The notes under the pieces are model-generated. The model was not told where the DNA came from. It ran no database searches and saw nothing but the letters and a program-made list of their open reading frames with translations. A DNA stretch of 52,421 nucleotides from Chlamydiota bacterium (GTDB taxonomy: Bacteria > Chlamydiota > Chlamydiia > Chlamydiales > Parachlamydiaceae): positions 1 to 52,421 of the forward strand of contig JABDCX010000014.1 in the NCBI GenBank assembly GCA_013287915.1, read 5' to 3'. Shown piece by piece: positions 35,074 to 46,055 of the stretch; within the stretch, counting starts at the first letter, position 1, and each line of letters begins with the position of its first letter. Made by a program: the position numbers and the translations under genes.

Positions 35074-35502
35074 CTACTTAGTTGGCGTAGTAATAATCAC
35101 CGTTTCTGGAACAGGTTGTGACGGAACGGGGATTGTTGTCGTATTGGGATAAACGACAGGGTTCACAACAGGGTTCACGACGGGATTGAGCACATCTGGA
35201 TTCACAACCGCGCCATCTCCATTCCAACCCCCTCCATTCCAACCGCCGTTGGCACCATCATGTCGATGATGGCGGTGGTGGTGATGACCGTGATGCCCAT
35301 GGTGGTGATGATGAGGATGGTGGTGGTGATGGTGGTGCCCATGATGGCCATGATGCCCTCCTTTCGCAATCGACCCTTCTTCGCTAGAAGGTGGGGGTGC
35401 CGTTTGGGAATCATCTTGATCTTGATAGCTTCCCCAAGCCAGTAGCAAGCACACGCAGAGTGTCAAACAGCACACGGCGGTAATGTGTTTCATCACATGC
35501 AT
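35074..35502 (-). CDS. Secreted histidine-rich protein
   Basis: 142 residues. A signal peptide (HITAVCCLTLCVCLLLAWG) precedes a short acidic linker, then residues ~48-82 are almost all His and Gly (HHGHHGHHHHHHHPHHHH), then GGWNGGGWNGDG, then NPVV repeats and a Pro/Thr tail. Such His tracts bind Ni, Zn, Cu or Co; a metal buffer or periplasmic metal trap is a reasonable inference. No named family recognised. Start chosen by AAGGAGG 4 nt upstream. Own promoter at 35571. Confidence 0.8.
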   Translation of the reverse strand: MHVMKHITAVCCLTLCVCLLLAWGSYQDQDDSQTAPPPSSEEGSIAKGGHHGHHGHHHHHHHPHHHHHGHHGHHHHRHHRHDGANGGWNGGGWNGDGAVVNPDVLNPVVNPVVNPVVYPNTTTIPVPSQPVPETVIITTPTK

Positions 35503-35570
35503 ACATCCTCCTTAAGTGTTAACCCGCCTCACCACGTAACCCCTGAGACAGTTAACGGATCTTTAAATTC

Positions 35571-35600
35571 ATTATACAAGCATTGATTAATTTAATTCAA
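35571..35600 (-). promoter_or_regulatory. Promoter of the histidine-rich protein gene
   Basis: Leftward TTGAAT, 18-bp spacer, TATAAT (exact -10). It leaves a ~60-nt leader before the start codon at 35502, long enough to hold regulation; no named riboswitch is recognised. Confidence 0.65.
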
Positions 35601-35628
35601 ATTTGAAGTTGATAAAACAAAAGGAGAA

Positions 35629-36258
35629 TTATTTTGGCTGGGTGGATTTTTCTATCTGCTGAAGCACAAGGCGTAGCTCTTGCTCTGCATTAACATTTTG
35701 ATTATGAGCCTCTTGGACGATTTTCCATAAGGCAGCCCCAAGGGGAGAAAGTTTTTCTAAAGACTCTTGATCGGGTGCCTCTAGCGCGCTCTTGGCAATC
35801 TTCTTTGCCATCTTCTGCCCTCGCGCCAAGGAGGGCAAGGCGGCAGGGATCCCATCAAATACGTTGACTCGCTCGACCTTCCCCTTTTCGGTCTTTTTGA
35901 TCCGCTCCCATTGGGAAATAACACCGTCGTAGGAGAGCTTATCCCCTTCACCAAAAACGTGAGGGTGGCGCCGAATCAGCTTATCGGCGAGCTCTTGGAT
36001 AATCCCGTCAAATGTTCCAACACCTTCTTTTTCAGCAACTTTTGCAAAAAAGAGGGCATTAAAGAACAGATCGCCGATCTCTTCGCAGATGTGCTCTTTG
36101 TCGCCGCTGTTGATCGCGTCGATCAACTCACACGCCTCCTCGAGAACTGATTCACGCAATGATAGGAGCGTTTGCTCCCAATCCCAAGGGCAACCCTTTG
36201 GCCCCAAAAGGCGGTCGATGATCTCAATAACAGGGTCGCAGCTGTTTCGCTTTGTCAT
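35629..36258 (-). CDS. mazG: Nucleoside triphosphate pyrophosphohydrolase MazG
   Basis: 209 residues, one MazG domain plus C-terminal helices. It hydrolyses NTPs and dNTPs to NMP and PPi. GCPWDWEQTLLSLRESVLEEACEL opens the domain and EEIGDLFFNALFFAKVAE holds the magnesium-binding acidic residues. RRHPHVFGEGD is typical. Leftward; it sits between the terminator of the 125-codon gene and the histidine-rich gene. Confidence 0.95.
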   Translation of the reverse strand: MTKRNSCDPVIEIIDRLLGPKGCPWDWEQTLLSLRESVLEEACELIDAINSGDKEHICEEIGDLFFNALFFAKVAEKEGVGTFDGIIQELADKLIRRHPHVFGEGDKLSYDGVISQWERIKKTEKGKVERVNVFDGIPAALPSLARGQKMAKKIAKSALEAPDQESLEKLSPLGAALWKIVQEAHNQNVNAEQELRLVLQQIEKSTQPK

Positions 36259-36276
36259 ATATTGGGAAAAGTAAAG

Positions 36277-36306
36277 ATCTGACGGAAAGCTGGCTTTCCG
36301 TCAGAT
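36277..36306 (-). terminator. Intrinsic terminator of the 125-codon gene
   Basis: Perfect 13-bp stem (ATCTGACGGAAAG with CTTTCCGTCAGAT), 4-nt loop, followed leftward by CTTTACTTTTCCC. It begins 8 bp past the stop at 36315. Confidence 0.75.
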
Positions 36307-36314
36307 AAAATTCA

Positions 36315-36692
36315 TTATTCAGCCGTTCTTGTTGGAGGCAACAGAGCAACAATGTTGCGAACAATAGTAGCCCACGCCCCTTTGTCCTCTTCCTTAACTT
36401 GAAAATAAGGAGTGGCTGCAGTGATGATTTTTCGCGTTGCATCGTCGCACATTCTTGTGAGATCTGCTCGAACATCCCCCGTACGATATTCAGGATTTTT
36501 CACAACAGCTGCAACGCCTGCAGCTCCAATCCCCATAAACAGGTATCCAGCCACTCGCGACGTCACTAGATACGAAAGCCCTGAACAGAGCACAAGAGCT
36601 CCGCCTGTTTTTACCCCATTGATTTGAGCCTCAGTCAACTTATTCCAAATAGACGCCCCCGCTGGGCCATCCACGCCACCGTCACCTTTCAT
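36315..36692 (-). CDS. Small membrane protein, family with HPEYRT motif, member 1
   Basis: 125 residues of unknown function. Two hydrophobic helices (~28-65) are followed by NPEYRTGDVRADLTRMCDDAT, then a polar C-terminus. The motif block matches the 167-codon protein at 37253: HPEYRTSDIRQNLVCLFDDTS. The start overlaps the NUDIX gene stop by 11 bp, indicating coupled translation. The layout (hydrophobic hairpin plus soluble tail) resembles many chlamydial membrane or inclusion proteins; no function can be assigned. Confidence 0.7.
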   Translation of the reverse strand: MKGDGGVDGPAGASIWNKLTEAQINGVKTGGALVLCSGLSYLVTSRVAGYLFMGIGAAGVAAVVKNPEYRTGDVRADLTRMCDDATRKIITAATPYFQVKEEDKGAWATIVRNIVALLPPTRTAE

Positions 36693-37185
36693 GATTCACT
36701 CCTATTGTAAGTATTTTATTGAATACGACGCGAATGACTTCCTTTGTTTCAACAAAGATCTCCTCGTCGTCTATTAAATCTTCCACCTCTTCTAACGTAT
36801 ACCACGCAAGGCCATCGCTTTCGACAGTGTTCTGCGTAAGAGCTCCATTTCCAATTGGCCGTGCGATGTAGACAAAATCGATATGTTGGTGCTCTGGCTG
36901 CCCCCCATGCGCTGGAATTTCCTCAATCAGGCATAGAAAAGGGCGCTCAAAGCTCTTTGCATTCCATCTTTCGATCCACACATTCTCCTGCGCAATAAAA
37001 GCAACATCGAGCCCTGTTTCCTCCTTTGCTTCACGCAAAGCCCCTTCTGGAGGGGTTTCGTTCGGATCGAGATGTCCTCCCGGCGGCAACCATTTGCGCA
37101 GCTTTTTATGATACAGGAGCAACACCTTGTCATCTGCAACGATGTAAACCGCCGCTGTCATCTGCCTTAATAATTGCCCCATCAT
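36682..37185 (-). CDS. NUDIX hydrolase
   Basis: 167 residues. The Nudix box GHLDPNETPPEGALREAKEE, then TGLD, is complete (GX5EX7REUXEEXGU). It hydrolyses a nucleoside diphosphate linked to another group; the substrate is unknown. AAVYIVADDKVLLLYHKKLRKWLPPGG is typical. Lies 67 bp downstream of one small membrane protein and overlaps the start of another, so the three may form one leftward operon. Confidence 0.93.
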   Translation of the reverse strand: MMGQLLRQMTAAVYIVADDKVLLLYHKKLRKWLPPGGHLDPNETPPEGALREAKEETGLDVAFIAQENVWIERWNAKSFERPFLCLIEEIPAHGGQPEHQHIDFVYIARPIGNGALTQNTVESDGLAWYTLEEVEDLIDDEEIFVETKEVIRVVFNKILTIGVNHER

Positions 37186-37252
37186 GCGCCTTAATTGAAG
37201 CGCACAGGTTGCCAGAATCGCCTTTCTCCTGTCAAGGAGAGAGCGCTTATTT

Positions 37253-37756
37253 TTAGGGAAACCAGCTATTCCACAGCTGTCTGACGCGTCCAGAAAGATC
37301 GATGGAGCTCGAATCCTCCTGCACTCTGTGGAGATAGGGTCCTATCTTAACGGCTATCTTTTGCGAGGTGTCGTCAAAGAGGCAGACCAAATTCTGCCGA
37401 ATATCGCTTGTGCGGTATTCCGGGTGTCGAGCGACAGCGTAGGCGCACGCAATCACGGTCGCTGTAAAGGTCAAGGCAGCCGCGCGTTTGACGATTGAAT
37501 AACCGATAAAACCGCACCCTGCAATCGCAGCCACTGTTTTTAAACCATCTTGCCACTCTTTATCCAAATTTGGGAAAATTCCAGGTGGAGCCTGGTTCGG
37601 AGCTGGTGCAGCTTCAAGCTGCTTTCTTTGATGTCGTTTATGAGGTTGTTGATTTGGAGTTGCTTGGGGGGGTGTTCCAAATAACCGCGCAAAAGCTCTG
37701 TTGATATCCCCTTTTCCTGGGTCGTAATAGTTATACATATCTACCAACCACGCCAT
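37253..37756 (-). CDS. Small membrane protein, family with HPEYRT motif, member 2
   Basis: 167 residues of unknown function. The N-terminal ~65 residues are polar and rich in Pro and Gln (TPPQATPNQQPHKRHQRKQ). A hydrophobic hairpin spans ~78-118 (VAAIAGCGFIGYSIVKR, TFTATVIACAYAVA), then HPEYRTSDIRQNLVCLFDDTSQKI as in member 1, and a C-terminal helix. Located upstream of the NUDIX gene. Confidence 0.7.
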   Translation of the reverse strand: MAWLVDMYNYYDPGKGDINRAFARLFGTPPQATPNQQPHKRHQRKQLEAAPAPNQAPPGIFPNLDKEWQDGLKTVAAIAGCGFIGYSIVKRAAALTFTATVIACAYAVARHPEYRTSDIRQNLVCLFDDTSQKIAVKIGPYLHRVQEDSSSIDLSGRVRQLWNSWFP

Positions 37757-37936
37757 GAGCTGTCTCCATTTTCTTTGAAAAACTGCATTTGAAATTTAAC
37801 CTACGAGTCCCTTAAAATCAAGAAGAGGTGGAATTAAAATAATTTTTAACATTAAAAATTTATGTCGTTTTAAATTCAGATATATGTTATAGTTTACTCT
37901 GAATTAAAAATATAAATCTTAGAAGAGGTTAGTTTT

Positions 37937-38440
37937 ATGAAAATATTTGGTTATCAAGTAAGCGATGAAAATGGTCAGAGGATTACCCATGCCACAAATA
38001 TTGTCTGTGGCGCTTTGGCCGGACGCTTTGTTGTTTATCCCGTCGTTACATATGCTTCAGAAACAATTAAAGAAAATTTGCCTGGCCTCACAAAAGGGTT
38101 AATCAACAACGTCATCTCACCTGTCCTCACGCGTGTTGCTGCATGCGTAGCTCCTCTTGTTCCCGATGTCGCCAAAGTGGGCCTGCTCATCTTCGCTGCC
38201 TTTGCCGCAAAAGAATACTACGACTTTCCTAAAGCCTATGAAAGACCCGAAATCCATGAAAATCTTTACAAACTAGGTCGAACTACCCTTTTCAACATGA
38301 GTCAGAAGACACAGAACCTTCTGGGCTCAGGCAGAAACACAAATTTGTTTAGAGACTTATCGGCCCGGTTTAACCAATCAACGCCGGCTCTCCCTGCTGC
38401 TGGTGCTGCACAAGAAACACGAGAGCATTCCGACACCTAA
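37937..38440 (+). CDS. Small membrane protein, possible third family member
   Basis: 167 residues of unknown function. Hydrophobic stretches at ~20-40 and ~75-95 (VAKVGLLIFAAFAAKEYYD) precede YERPEIHENLYKLGRTTLFNM, then SQKTQNLLG, which lines up weakly with HPEYRTSDIRQNL and DDTSQKI of its neighbours. A distant relationship is plausible but not proven by eye. AGAGG lies about 9 nt before the ATG. Divergent from member 2; the AT-rich 180 bp between (37757-37936) must hold promoters for both, but no box pair is clear. Confidence 0.7.
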   Translation: MKIFGYQVSDENGQRITHATNIVCGALAGRFVVYPVVTYASETIKENLPGLTKGLINNVISPVLTRVAACVAPLVPDVAKVGLLIFAAFAAKEYYDFPKAYERPEIHENLYKLGRTTLFNMSQKTQNLLGSGRNTNLFRDLSARFNQSTPALPAAGAAQETREHSDT

Positions 38441-38489
38441 ACTCCCAGAGATGCTATAGCGTCTCTCTTCAGCTGCTTCTGCAGCTTTT

Positions 38490-38521
38490 CGGGCACGGGC
38501 ACGCACGCGGGCACGGGCACG
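38490..38521. repeat. Short GGGCAC repeat cluster
   Basis: Four GGGCAC units within 32 bp (GGGCACGGGCACGCACGC, then GGGCACGGGCAC), an isolated GC-rich patch in the gap between the convergent genes 37937 and holB. A near-palindrome AGAGATGCTATAGCGTCTCT lies just upstream at about 38447 and may help termination. Confidence 0.7.
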
Positions 38522-38543
38522 AAAGCCTTAAAGAGACAAAACT

Positions 38544-39605
38544 TTAGGTTTTGAGGAAGAGGCCCTCTAAGCAGATGTGCAAAGAGGTGGAGCGTTCAAG
38601 AGCGAGCGTCGCTCCATCAATGGCCTTTTGAACAGAAGCAAGGGGGCGTTTCTCCCCTCTTTGGAGGGCTGATGCCAACTCTTCCTGCCGATCGGTGTGG
38701 TATAGGAGCTCTGGCCTCACACCCACGCGTAGAGCTTCTAGATCGCGATACCAGGTTAACACGGTTTCAAAAATGGCTCTTACCTGCTCATGCACGTGGA
38801 GCGTTACTGCTCCCTCAATTTCTTTCTCCAATCCTTGCCGCATGGTGGCTGGAAGGTCGGCAAAGCCGGTCGCTAAGCGCGCTGCGCGCAACTCGGTTTC
38901 CATCTCTTCTTTCCCCTTCTCGATCCACTCCGCCAGCTCCTTTGCCCCTTGAGCCAGTTCTTTGTAAGTCGCAGAATGCCCCTTCGATAACATCTCCCGG
39001 ACGCGTGTCTCGACATGGTTTGCGCCTTCTCGGACAAGCCTAAGGGCCGCCCCAATAGATCCGCGCGATTTGATGGCTAACAGGCGTGCCTCTTCGCTCC
39101 CTAAGCCAGATGTTTTTGTCAAATACCCTGCGATTTCTTCAACAGTCAGCGGTTGGAAATAGAGCGTTTGGCAGCGGGAAAGGACAGTGGGAAGCAAAGA
39201 GGCGGGCGCAGAAGTGATTAAAATGATCACGGCATTTTCTGCGGGCTCCTCAAATGTTTTCAAAAGTGCATTGGCGCTTGTCGGCAACATCCGATGGGCA
39301 TCTTGGATGATAAACACTTTATAAGGGGCTTGAAAGGGGGCCAGATACACTTCTTCCCCAAAGCGGCGCATCGCCTCGATGCTGTGCATCCCGACCTTCC
39401 CTTCAGGACGAAACAGGTGGAAATCGGGGTGCTGCTGCGGATTGCCAGAGCATTTTAGGAGCTGAGAAGCGAGCTCAAAGGCAAAAAGTTGCTTGCCAAT
39501 GCCATCTGGGCCTGCAAACAACAAAGAATTGGCAATTGTCCCTTTCTCGAGAACTTTCTGCAAATGGCGCTTGACTCGCCCATTCCCAATAATTTGGCTA
39601 AACAT
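38544..39605 (-). CDS. holB: DNA polymerase III delta' subunit
   Basis: 353 residues from ATG 39605 (a TTG at 39611 would add 2). Part of the clamp loader. FSQIIGNGRVKRHLQKVLEKG leads to the Walker A-like GPDGIGKQL, HPDFHLFRPEGK, and the sensor-1 region ILITSAPASLLPTVLSRCQ. The C-terminal collar domain (~215-350) is less conserved. The start overlaps the end of tmk by 8 bp. Confidence 0.93.
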   Translation of the reverse strand: MFSQIIGNGRVKRHLQKVLEKGTIANSLLFAGPDGIGKQLFAFELASQLLKCSGNPQQHPDFHLFRPEGKVGMHSIEAMRRFGEEVYLAPFQAPYKVFIIQDAHRMLPTSANALLKTFEEPAENAVIILITSAPASLLPTVLSRCQTLYFQPLTVEEIAGYLTKTSGLGSEEARLLAIKSRGSIGAALRLVREGANHVETRVREMLSKGHSATYKELAQGAKELAEWIEKGKEEMETELRAARLATGFADLPATMRQGLEKEIEGAVTLHVHEQVRAIFETVLTWYRDLEALRVGVRPELLYHTDRQEELASALQRGEKRPLASVQKAIDGATLALERSTSLHICLEGLFLKT

Positions 39606-40278
39606 GAACAACCGTGTCTAAGATACTCAACACTTGCTGAATGACGAAATCTTTTGATTTCGTTGCATCAATTCGGTGGCACCGCTTTGGCTCTGCGGCG
39701 ATGATTTCCAAGAATGCATCGTGGACCCGTTGGTGAAACTCGAGCATCTCCGCTTCGATCCTGTCCAACCCTTCGGCATTCGATTCTGCTTTCATCGTGC
39801 GTTGCGCACGGGAAATCCCTACAACGGGGTCGACATCTAAATAGAAGGTCAAATCGGGAACGAGAGAGCCTGACACAAGGCTGCACAGCTCGCGCACCCA
39901 CGCTGTGCCAAGACCACGTCCAGCCCCTTGATACGCGACTGAGGAGTCGTTAAAGCGGTCGCAAATCACGACTTTGCCCGCGTCGAGAGCGGGAAGGATC
40001 ACTTCGTCGATGTGTTGTGCACGGTCGGCGAGAAACAAGAGGAGCTCGGCTTTTGCTCCAATCTCCATCGCATCGTGGTGTTTCAGCACAAAGCGGCGGA
40101 TTTCATGCCCAAAGGTAGTACCACCAGGTTCGCGCGTTCGCAAAACAGAGATCTCCTTTTTCAAAAGAGATCCCTCGATCGCATGAATGAGCGTGGTCTT
40201 CCCAGCGCCCTCTCCCCCCTCGACAGTGATAAAGCGGGCCGTCGAGCGCGACCCGCTAGATGGTTGATCATTCTTCAT
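39598..40278 (-). CDS. tmk: Thymidylate kinase
   Basis: 226 residues. FITVEGGEGAGKTTLIHAIEG is the P-loop; VVICDRFNDSSVAYQGAGRGLG holds the DR(F/Y) motif and dTMP-binding part. It phosphorylates dTMP to dTDP. The start overlaps the gyrA end by 11 bp. The N-terminal ~12 residues are Ser-rich. Confidence 0.96.
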   Translation of the reverse strand: MKNDQPSSGSRSTARFITVEGGEGAGKTTLIHAIEGSLLKKEISVLRTREPGGTTFGHEIRRFVLKHHDAMEIGAKAELLLFLADRAQHIDEVILPALDAGKVVICDRFNDSSVAYQGAGRGLGTAWVRELCSLVSGSLVPDLTFYLDVDPVVGISRAQRTMKAESNAEGLDRIEAEMLEFHQRVHDAFLEIIAAEPKRCHRIDATKSKDFVIQQVLSILDTVVHV

Positions 40279-42844
40279 GAGTTACGTTGCTTTCCTCGAG
40301 CAGAGCTTCATCTTCTAAATCGGGTGTCGAAGCGATTGCAACAGTAGGCGCAGTGGGAGAAGGCGTGCCGTTCTTCTCTCCGTTCTCCTCCACAGTTTCA
40401 GCAATCTTTTGGATCGCCAATAAAGCATCGTCGTCGCGTAAATTGACTAACTTCACTCCTTGTGTATTGCGTCCTAACACGCGCAAATCGCGCATGCTGA
40501 TCCGCACCGTTTGTCCTTGCGCAGAGATCATCACCATCCCGTCGTTGTCAGTCACACAAAGCGCGCCGATTACGTTGCCATTGCGTTCGCTCGTAATAAT
40601 CGACTTTACACCAACGCCTCCGCGGTTTGTTTGGCGGAATTCATCGACTAAGGAACGCTTTCCAAAGCCATTTTCACAAACGACTAGGACAGACTCAGTC
40701 CCATCGACGACCTCACAACCTACAATCCGATCCGCTTCATCGCGCATTGTGACCCCTTTAACTCCGCGCGCCATTCTGCCCATGGAGCGGACATTTTTCT
40801 CATCAAAGCGGACAGCCATCCCATTATAAGTGAATAGCATCACTTGCTGACCTGGTTTGACGAGGCGAGCCGCAACCACTTCATCTCCTTCGTCGATGTC
40901 AAGAGCCCAAACCCCTTTGCGCCGTGGGTTGCTAAACTCGCTCAACAGCGTCTTCTTGACAACGCCCTTTTTCGTCGCCATCAAGATACACCCTTCCTCT
41001 TCAAAAGAGGTGATGCGCAACACGGTTGCCACCTGTTCGTCACTGCGAATATCTTCGAGCAAATTGATTAACGGCTTCCCCTTCGACTTACGGCTTGACT
41101 CCGGAATCTGCCACACTTTGAGCCAATAACAACGCCCAAGGTTGGTAAAGAGAAGCAAGTGGTTGTGGGTCTTCGCAACATACAACCCTTTGATCTCATC
41201 GTCATCGCGCTTCAAGGTCACGCCGGTGACTCCTTGACCTCCGCGGCGCTGCTCTCTAAACGTATCGATCGGCATCCGTTTGATGTAGTCATCCTTAGAG
41301 ATCGTAATGATCACCTGCTCGTTAGCGATCAGGTCTTCCATATTCATTTCGCTCTCGGCGCCTGTGATCTGGGTCTTGCGTCCTTCTTTATGGACCTTTA
41401 CAACCTCTTCCAGTTCGTCGCGGATGATCCCCCTCACAAGCGCTTCGCTTGCTAAAACGGCCTTAAAGTGCTCGATTTTCTTCAATAGGTCCTGGTACTC
41501 GTCGTTGATTTTATCGCGCTCAAGACCGGTTAGTTGGTAGAGGCGCAGATCGAGAACGGCAGTTGCCTGTCTTTCTGAAAACTGGAATCGCTCTATCAAC
41601 TCTTTCTTGGCGTGGTCCCGATTGTCACTAGCCCGGATCAGGTGAACAACTTCGTCCAAATGGTCGATCGCCTTGAGATACCCTTCTAGGACGTGTGCAC
41701 GGGCTTCTGCCTTGTTCAGTTCAAAACGTGTGCGGCGACGGATCACTTCAATGCGGTGGTGCACCCAAGCAACGATCAGTTGCTTGACGTTCATGATACG
41801 CGGCATCCCTTTATCGAGAGCCAACATGTTGCACCCAAACGTCACTTCGAGATCTGTATGCTTGTATAATTGATTGATGGTAACTTCGGGAATCTCATTG
41901 CGCTTCAATTCGATTGCGATGCGCATCCCGTCTTTATCCGATTCGTCGCGCAAATCGGAAATGCCCGTGATCTCCTTGCTATTGATCAAATCGGCGATCA
42001 CTTCGATCAAACGGGCCTTGTTGACGTTGTAGGGGATCTCATCGATCACAATGCGCTGCCGATCTTGTTCGAGATCTTCCAAATGCAAAACGCCTCGGAT
42101 CGTCAATTTGCCGCGCCCTGTATGGTACGCTTCCTTAATGCCGCGATAGCCGCAGATGATCCCTCCGGTGGGGAAGTCAGGCCCTGGCATCACTTTCATG
42201 ATCTCATCAATCGAGGTCTCTTCATTGTCCAAAACGAGCAGCGTTGCTTGAATCAATTCTCCTAAGTTGTGGGAAGGGATATTGGTCGCCATCCCGACAG
42301 CAATCCCAGAAGAGCCGTTGCAGAGCAGGTTGGGGAATTTTGCAGGAAATACAGTCGGTTCCTTTTTCGTTTCGTCGTAGTTGGGAACCATATCGACCGT
42401 ATCTTTTTCGAGATCTTCCATCAACTCGATCGACGCATGCGTGAGCCGTGCTTCTGTATAACGCATCGCCGCTGGAGGGTCGCCGTCGACGGAACCAAAG
42501 TTCCCCTGCCCATCGACCAAGCGATACCGGATTGCCCAATGCTGCGCCATGCGGACAAGCGTCGGATAGATCACCTGCTCTCCGTGCGGGTGGTAATCCC
42601 CGGACGTATCCCCGGCAATCTTGGCGCACTTACGGTGCTTGCCGCCAGGAGAGAGGTTCAGCTGTTTCATCGCAAATAAAATGCGGCGCTGCGAGGGTTT
42701 TAACCCATCGCGCGCATCGGGAAGGGCGCGCGCGATGATGACCGACATCGAATAGCGGAGATAACTCTCCTTCATCTCATCTTCTACGTTGCGCGTGACG
42801 ACAATTCCGTCTTTAAGTATTTCAGCTTCAGATTGATCGCTCAT
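40268..42844 (-). CDS. gyrA: DNA gyrase subunit A
   Basis: 858 residues. [21 protein letters not shown] opens the winged-helix domain; [10 protein letters not shown] carries the catalytic Tyr (residue 129). The GyrA box QRRGGQG near residue ~533 identifies gyrase rather than topoisomerase IV, and the C-terminal beta-pinwheel follows. The quinolone-contact segment reads [11 protein letters not shown]: Gln90 and Pro94 stand where E. coli has Ser83 and Asp87. The C-terminal tail is acidic. It lies 13 bp after gyrB and overlaps tmk. Confidence 0.98.
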   Translation of the reverse strand: MSDQSEAEILKDGIVVTRNVEDEMKESYLRYSMSVIIARALPDARDGLKPSQRRILFAMKQLNLSPGGKHRKCAKIAGDTSGDYHPHGEQVIYPTLVRMAQHWAIRYRLVDGQGNFGSVDGDPPAAMRYTEARLTHASIELMEDLEKDTVDMVPNYDETKKEPTVFPAKFPNLLCNGSSGIAVGMATNIPSHNLGELIQATLLVLDNEETSIDEIMKVMPGPDFPTGGIICGYRGIKEAYHTGRGKLTIRGVLHLEDLEQDRQRIVIDEIPYNVNKARLIEVIADLINSKEITGISDLRDESDKDGMRIAIELKRNEIPEVTINQLYKHTDLEVTFGCNMLALDKGMPRIMNVKQLIVAWVHHRIEVIRRRTRFELNKAEARAHVLEGYLKAIDHLDEVVHLIRASDNRDHAKKELIERFQFSERQATAVLDLRLYQLTGLERDKINDEYQDLLKKIEHFKAVLASEALVRGIIRDELEEVVKVHKEGRKTQITGAESEMNMEDLIANEQVIITISKDDYIKRMPIDTFREQRRGGQGVTGVTLKRDDDEIKGLYVAKTHNHLLLFTNLGRCYWLKVWQIPESSRKSKGKPLINLLEDIRSDEQVATVLRITSFEEEGCILMATKKGVVKKTLLSEFSNPRRKGVWALDIDEGDEVVAARLVKPGQQVMLFTYNGMAVRFDEKNVRSMGRMARGVKGVTMRDEADRIVGCEVVDGTESVLVVCENGFGKRSLVDEFRQTNRGGVGVKSIITSERNGNVIGALCVTDNDGMVMISAQGQTVRISMRDLRVLGRNTQGVKLVNLRDDDALLAIQKIAETVEENGEKNGTPSPTAPTVAIASTPDLEDEALLEESNVTHEE

Positions 42845-42857
42845 TGGTCCTATCCTC

Positions 42858-45362
<2,505 letters not shown>

Positions 45363-45370
45363 TTAAATTG

Positions 45371-45706
45371 TCAGCCAATTTTAAAAACAATTGTGTAAAT
45401 CGGTGTATGAGGAAACCGACGCCGCAGTTCGACTAACAACCGCCCCTTTTCCTGCGTGGTGAGCAAGCTGTGCAACGTCGAGTTCCGCACCTTAACTGTG
45501 AGAACACCCGATGTAAAGGCAATGGCCTGCGTCATCGGTGCAAGCTGCGGTCCAATGATCCCTGGCCAAGCTGCCAAAATGAGATCTCCCCGCTCCTCAT
45601 AACACCCGCGAATATGGGAGAGGACAACAGGCAATAAATCCCCAATCCGGTGTGATGTCACACCCGTGCTGTCATACCCTCTAGGAGTCCTTCGATACCC
45701 TTTCAC
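45371..45706 (-). CDS. DUF721 / DciA-like protein
   Basis: 111 residues from GTG 45706, chosen because GGGGAGGAAGG lies 5 nt ahead; the frame is open further to TTG 45733. RIGDLLPVVLSHIRGCYEERG, AAWPGIIGPQLAPMTQ and GVLTVKVRNSTLHSLLTTQ match the DUF721 family, whose DciA members load the replicative helicase. Same place upstream of gyrB as CT191 in C. trachomatis (from memory). Confidence 0.85.
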   Translation of the reverse strand: MKGYRRTPRGYDSTGVTSHRIGDLLPVVLSHIRGCYEERGDLILAAWPGIIGPQLAPMTQAIAFTSGVLTVKVRNSTLHSLLTTQEKGRLLVELRRRFPHTPIYTIVFKIG

Positions 45707-45790
45707 AAGGCCTTCCTCCCCTACCAAATTCAAGCCTCGAGAATACCATATTTAACACAAGGTATCAACGGAAAAACGACCTTTCAATAA

Positions 45791-46049
45791 TTCACCACTG
45801 AGCCCCATTTTTACCACTGAGCCAGTGAGATCAATGAGAAGGAGAGGTGGTTGTCTCGACTTTAGGTTTTTTTGCTCATTTAATGGTCTCTTTGCGTCTT
45901 AGCGTCTTTGCGTTTAAACTGTGAAACTATAGGCTCTAAACGACGTGAAAACCAATTGTGTGATTTTTTCAACGCAAAGACGCAAAGAATCTCAATTTCT
46001 TAGTTTACTCAGACTCTCTCACCGATCTCTGTGATCTCAGTGGTGAAAA
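45791..46049. repeat. Outer inverted repeat around element C
   Basis: Left arms TTCACCACTGAG (45791) and TTACCACTGAGCCAGTGAG (45811); right arm GATCTCTGTGATCTCAGTGG at 46025-46044. Element C (45885-45993) is nested between the arms. The 349-bp gap between the DUF721 gene and the outer-membrane gene is filled by these repeats; I see no gene in it. Confidence 0.7.
45885..45993. repeat. Dispersed inverted-repeat element, copy C
   Basis: Left arm CTCTTTGCGTCTTAGCGTCT, right arm CAACGCAAAGACGCAAAGA. The interior (TTTAAACTGTGAAACTATAG, then TGTGATTTTTTCAACGC) matches copy D at 50128, so the copies share more than their arms. Confidence 0.85.
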
Positions 46050-46055
46050 TGGTGA

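Noticed and set aside
35250-35360. Dense CAT/ATG-type triplet repeats resembling a CRISPR or microsatellite
   Set aside because: They are the codons for the histidine tract of the secreted protein on the minus strand; there are no spacers of constant length.
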